This document shows positions 24,307-26,889 of a stretch of 26,889 nt of DNA, piece by piece. Both the position numbers and the translations under genes were made by a program. Position 1 is the first letter of the stretch. Each line of letters begins with the position of its first letter. The stretch covers positions 5,634-32,522 of the forward strand of contig DAGM01000050.1 in the NCBI GenBank assembly GCA_002495735.1, in the 5' to 3' direction. Source of the DNA: Euryarchaeota archaeon UBA54 (GTDB lineage Archaea; Thermoplasmatota; Poseidoniia; Poseidoniales; Thalassarchaeaceae). A model generated the notes under the pieces. The model had not been told where the DNA came from. It made no database searches and saw only the letters and a program-made list of their open reading frames with translations.

Positions 24307-24420
24307 CGCCTTTCCTCAGCGAAGCCGGGAGCGTGCCGGTTATCTGTCTTACTATGGGCCCTCTGGACCCTTTGACACGATACCGTTGGCTTGATGTGGG
24401 GCAATTATACCGCGCGACTG

Positions 24421-25395
24421 ATGATAATCAGCCGGACCCCGGTCCGAGTCTCGTTTTGCGGCGGTGGAACAGACGTCGATTGGTTCGCCTCGTCCGAGCC
24501 TAATGGGGGCATGGTCGCCTCATTGGCACTTGACAGGCACATCCACGTGACTGTGAATCGGCGTTTCGACGACAGGGTCCGGGTGTCCTATTCCTCAATG
24601 GAGATGGTGGAGGACTTCGAGGACCTCGAGCACGAGCTGGTTAAGGAGGCCATGAGGATGACAGGAGTGACCTCCAGTGTCGAGATTACGACCATCGCCG
24701 ACATTCCCTCCAGAGGCACTGGCTTGGGCTCCTCCTCTGCAGTCACTGTGGGGTTGCTCAACGCATTGCATAGGTTCGCAGGGCACAATGCCTCTCCCGA
24801 GCAGTTGGCGGAGGAGGCCTGCCGCATTGAGATAGATATCCTCGGACAGCCAATCGGTAGGCAGGATCAGTACGCAGCCGCCTTCGGCGGTGTCAATGCG
24901 ATTAGCTTCGGCCCCGACGGCGTCGATGTAGATCCGGTGAAGATATCTCCCTATGTCGTCGAACGCCTTTCAGAAGAATTCACACTCGTATTCACCGGCA
25001 CGTCGCGAAGCGCCTCGGAAGTGCTGAGCGAGACCCCTGAAGACCCGGCTGATAAGCTGACCAGACTTCGCGTCATTCGCGGACAGGCCGACGCAGTTCG
25101 AGGTATGCTGGAGTCCGGAGATCTTGCCGGACTGGGTTCGTTGATTGGCGAGGCTTGGGATTCCAAGCGTGGCATTTCCCCAGGTATCAGCAGTGACGAA
25201 CTCGATGCCATGCACAACCGCATCATGGCTATGGGGGCCACCGGTGCCAAGCTGCTCGGTGCAGGCGGAGGGGGTTTCTTCCTGGTTCACGGCGATGCGG
25301 ACCTGCGGGTCAGGCTGGCCGAACTCGGCCCTAAGCACAGACTGATTCCCCTAGGAGTGGATGGGAAAGGCTCCATAATCATCGATGAGGCATAG
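24421..25395 (+). CDS. GHMP-family sugar kinase, HddA-like
   Basis: ATP-dependent small-molecule kinase of the GHMP fold, most like D-glycero-D-manno-heptose-7-phosphate kinases. In its 324 residues are ISRTPVRVSFCGGGTD at the start, the nucleotide loop IPSRGTGLGSSSAVTVG (about 97-113), GRQDQYAAAFGG and the C-terminal GATGAKLLGAGGGGFF. The substrate may be a heptose or fucose-type sugar for cell-surface glycans, but this cannot be fixed. ATG 24421 matches the usual family N-terminus; the frame is open to 24391. CAATTATAC just upstream is AT-rich. The EEP-type gene follows after 8 bp with an AGGTG overlapping this stop, so the two start as one transcript. Confidence 0.82.
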   Translation: MIISRTPVRVSFCGGGTDVDWFASSEPNGGMVASLALDRHIHVTVNRRFDDRVRVSYSSMEMVEDFEDLEHELVKEAMRMTGVTSSVEITTIADIPSRGTGLGSSSAVTVGLLNALHRFAGHNASPEQLAEEACRIEIDILGQPIGRQDQYAAAFGGVNAISFGPDGVDVDPVKISPYVVERLSEEFTLVFTGTSRSASEVLSETPEDPADKLTRLRVIRGQADAVRGMLESGDLAGLGSLIGEAWDSKRGISPGISSDELDAMHNRIMAMGATGAKLLGAGGGGFFLVHGDADLRVRLAELGPKHRLIPLGVDGKGSIIIDEA

Positions 25396-25403
25396 GTGTC
25401 AAA

Positions 25404-26889
25404 ATGGGCTCTCGCACTTCAGCACTGACTCTGGCGCTTCTGATGCTGTTCGGCACGCTCGCCGCCCCAGCACTCGCAGACGGTGATCAGCCGGAGACCG
25501 GCGAGCGCGACCACCCGCCAGAGGAAGGCAATGCGAGTTTTTCTGTAACAATCGATGGTCTTTTTGATGATTGGGAGTCAATCCCAGTTGTGTATGCCGA
25601 CCCTGCCGGTGATGGAACCGATGAAGATTTCAGTATGCTGAAAATTGCTAATGACAACGATTTCATGTTCTTTTCCATTGAGTTTCATGACGGGGAGCAC
25701 TTGATGCAAAACTGGAACGATATCCATCTTTATTTGGATACGGATGCAGAGGTGAACACGGGTTTGCCAGTTCATGGTATTGGAGCCGAACTGGACTGGT
25801 GTTTTGGCTGCCGAAGCGGGTATTATTACATCATGGATGGGATTATTGAAATATCTCAAAATGACTTAACCTTGAGGATTGCACCCACCATTACTGGTGA
25901 AAGATTTGAAATTGCCATCAGCCGTTCAAGCGCTATTTTAACAATGGATGGGACCCAAGAACCAACAACCATCAAGATTGTCTTACAGGGAGGCGGAGAG
26001 GCTCCTGACATTCTGCCTGATGAACCGGGAGGGATTGAATATGAGTTCGACTCTACACCGGTGCCATCACCGGAAATCATTACACTTGAAAAAAATGAAA
26101 TGGAGCATCTAAGAATTCTATCCTACAATGTTCGGCAAAATGGATTGTTTGACCCCGAACGTCAAGCAGAATTTGAGCGGATCATCAAAGCTTTGGAACC
26201 AGATATCATGGGATTCCAGGAAGCGTATGATGACAACGATACGAATGATGTCAACGATATAGAAGCGCTATTCGAGGATTGGTTTCCGGGAGTGAACTGG
26301 CACGTGAGCAGTGAGTGGAACGGAAATTTTGTCGTGTCCCGATATCCAATCTTACATCAGGGGCATCATTCATGGAGATCTATGGGTGTATTGCTGGATA
26401 CAGAAGAGGATTTGGGGACACCATTGTTTTTCATCAATTCACATTTCAGTTGTTGCGATGCCAATGATAACCGTCAGGAACAGGTGGATGAGCTCATGAG
26501 TTTCGTAAGAGATTTGAAAAATGGATTGGGTCCCTTTACCTTGGAATATGGTACTCCCATTGTACATGTGGGAGACTTCAACTTGGTTGGGTACCGACAA
26601 CAATTAACGACACTTACTGACGGCGATATTGTTGATGAAGCATCCTATGGAATTGATTTTTTACCAGATTGGGATGATTCTCCTTTGACAGATCTGTTTT
26701 CCCGCCAAACTCATATTCGAATGGGATATACCTGGAGAAGTGATAACAGTGAGTATAATCCAGGGAAACTGGATTATATTCTTTATACGGACTCAGTTTT
26801 AGAACCGGTTAAGCATTTTGTGCTGAACACACTGGCAATGTCTGAAGAGGATTTATCCTTTTACAATCTGAATTCAGAAGACACAAAAA
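25404..26889 (+). CDS. Secreted CBM9/DOMON-like plus exo/endonuclease/phosphatase-family protein, incomplete
   Basis: The frame starts at ATG 25404 and stays open for 495 codons to the window edge. Residues 1-26 form a signal peptide ending APALA. After an acidic linker, about 46-200 read as a CBM9/DOMON-like beta-sandwich (SVTIDGLFDDWESIP, LYLDTDAEVNTG). From about 233 there is an exo/endonuclease/phosphatase domain with LSYNVRQNG, PDIMGFQEAYD (catalytic Glu), HVGDFNL (Asp, Asn) and GKLDYILY; the final SDH motif would lie beyond the edge. The first 45 codons are GC-rich like the neighbours (67% in 25441-25500 by hand count), the rest AT-rich (40% in 26041-26100; 37% in 26641-26700). The substrate (nucleic acid, phospholipid or sugar phosphate) is unknown. 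Confidence 0.8.
   Translation, partial: MGSRTSALTLALLMLFGTLAAPALADGDQPETGERDHPPEEGNASFSVTIDGLFDDWESIPVVYADPAGDGTDEDFSMLKIANDNDFMFFSIEFHDGEHLMQNWNDIHLYLDTDAEVNTGLPVHGIGAELDWCFGCRSGYYYIMDGIIEISQNDLTLRIAPTITGERFEIAISRSSAILTMDGTQEPTTIKIVLQGGGEAPDILPDEPGGIEYEFDSTPVPSPEIITLEKNEMEHLRILSYNVRQNGLFDPERQAEFERIIKALEPDIMGFQEAYDDNDTNDVNDIEALFEDWFPGVNWHVSSEWNGNFVVSRYPILHQGHHSWRSMGVLLDTEEDLGTPLFFINSHFSCCDANDNRQEQVDELMSFVRDLKNGLGPFTLEYGTPIVHVGDFNLVGYRQQLTTLTDGDIVDEASYGIDFLPDWDDSPLTDLFSRQTHIRMGYTWRSDNSEYNPGKLDYILYTDSVLEPVKHFVLNTLAMSEEDLSFYNLNSEDTK

Noticed and set aside
1..26889. CRISPR arrays, insertion sequences, toxin-antitoxin or phage genes
   Set aside because: No regularly spaced repeats, transposase or integrase motifs, or phage structural genes were seen anywhere in the window.

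Overview
The window looks like a stretch of archaeal chromosome, most likely from a marine Thermoplasmatota lineage such as Poseidoniales (Marine Group II). This is an inference from gene content. Archaeal or archaeal/eukaryotic-type genes include a Sec11-type signal peptidase with a Ser/His pair, a two-ring CDC48/VAT ATPase, an Hjc-like resolvase, the DNA-architectural protein MC1, pyrBI with an archaeal-type regulatory chain, a TtuA/Ncs6-type tRNA thiolase, a PRC-barrel protein and a stand-alone Lrp/AsnC effector domain. Genes are tightly packed: most gaps are under 120 bp, several junctions are TGATG overlaps, and some convergent pairs share stop bases. No rRNA, tRNA, CRISPR array, insertion sequence or gene-free stretch over 300 bp was seen.

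Layout. 1-2381: the start of a presenilin-like membrane protease (minus), then folC, a small anchored acidic protein and dCMP deaminase (plus). 2378-3998: a P-loop kinase and a secreted PLC-like lipoprotein (minus). 4132-7280: an unknown membrane protein and signal peptidase I (plus) facing a site-2 protease (minus). 7361-9531: a small coiled-coil protein, Hjc-like nuclease and macro-domain protein (minus pair), an Lrp-type RAM protein and MC1. 9610-13060: sdhCAB (minus). 13176-14908: a 35-residue zinc-ribbon microprotein and an aldehyde dehydrogenase. 15053-21795: a plus-strand run of CDC48, PRC-barrel, DUF4350-like, DUF58 and an 8-TM protein. 21886-24306: TtuA-type thiolase facing pyrI-pyrB. 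24421-26889: a GHMP sugar kinase and an unfinished secreted exo/endonuclease/phosphatase-family protein.

How the genes fit together. Several encode protein export and membrane proteolysis (signal peptidase, S2P, presenilin-like protease, CDC48). Others cover nucleotide and folate metabolism (folC, dCMP deaminase, pyrBI), respiration (sdhCAB), DNA repair and packaging (Hjc, macro, MC1), and tRNA thiolation. Secreted proteins carry Asp-rich calcium-type loops or phosphodiesterase folds.

The most unusual spot is the right edge. An open reading frame begins with a GC-rich, host-like signal peptide and continues in frame into clearly AT-rich DNA encoding a CBM9/DOMON-like plus EEP enzyme. It is either a captured foreign module or an assembly chimera. 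The other notable items are the 35-aa zinc ribbon, the CDC48-to-DUF58 cassette with no MoxR ATPase, repeated shared-stop convergent junctions, and several perfect dyads or hairpins at gene boundaries.
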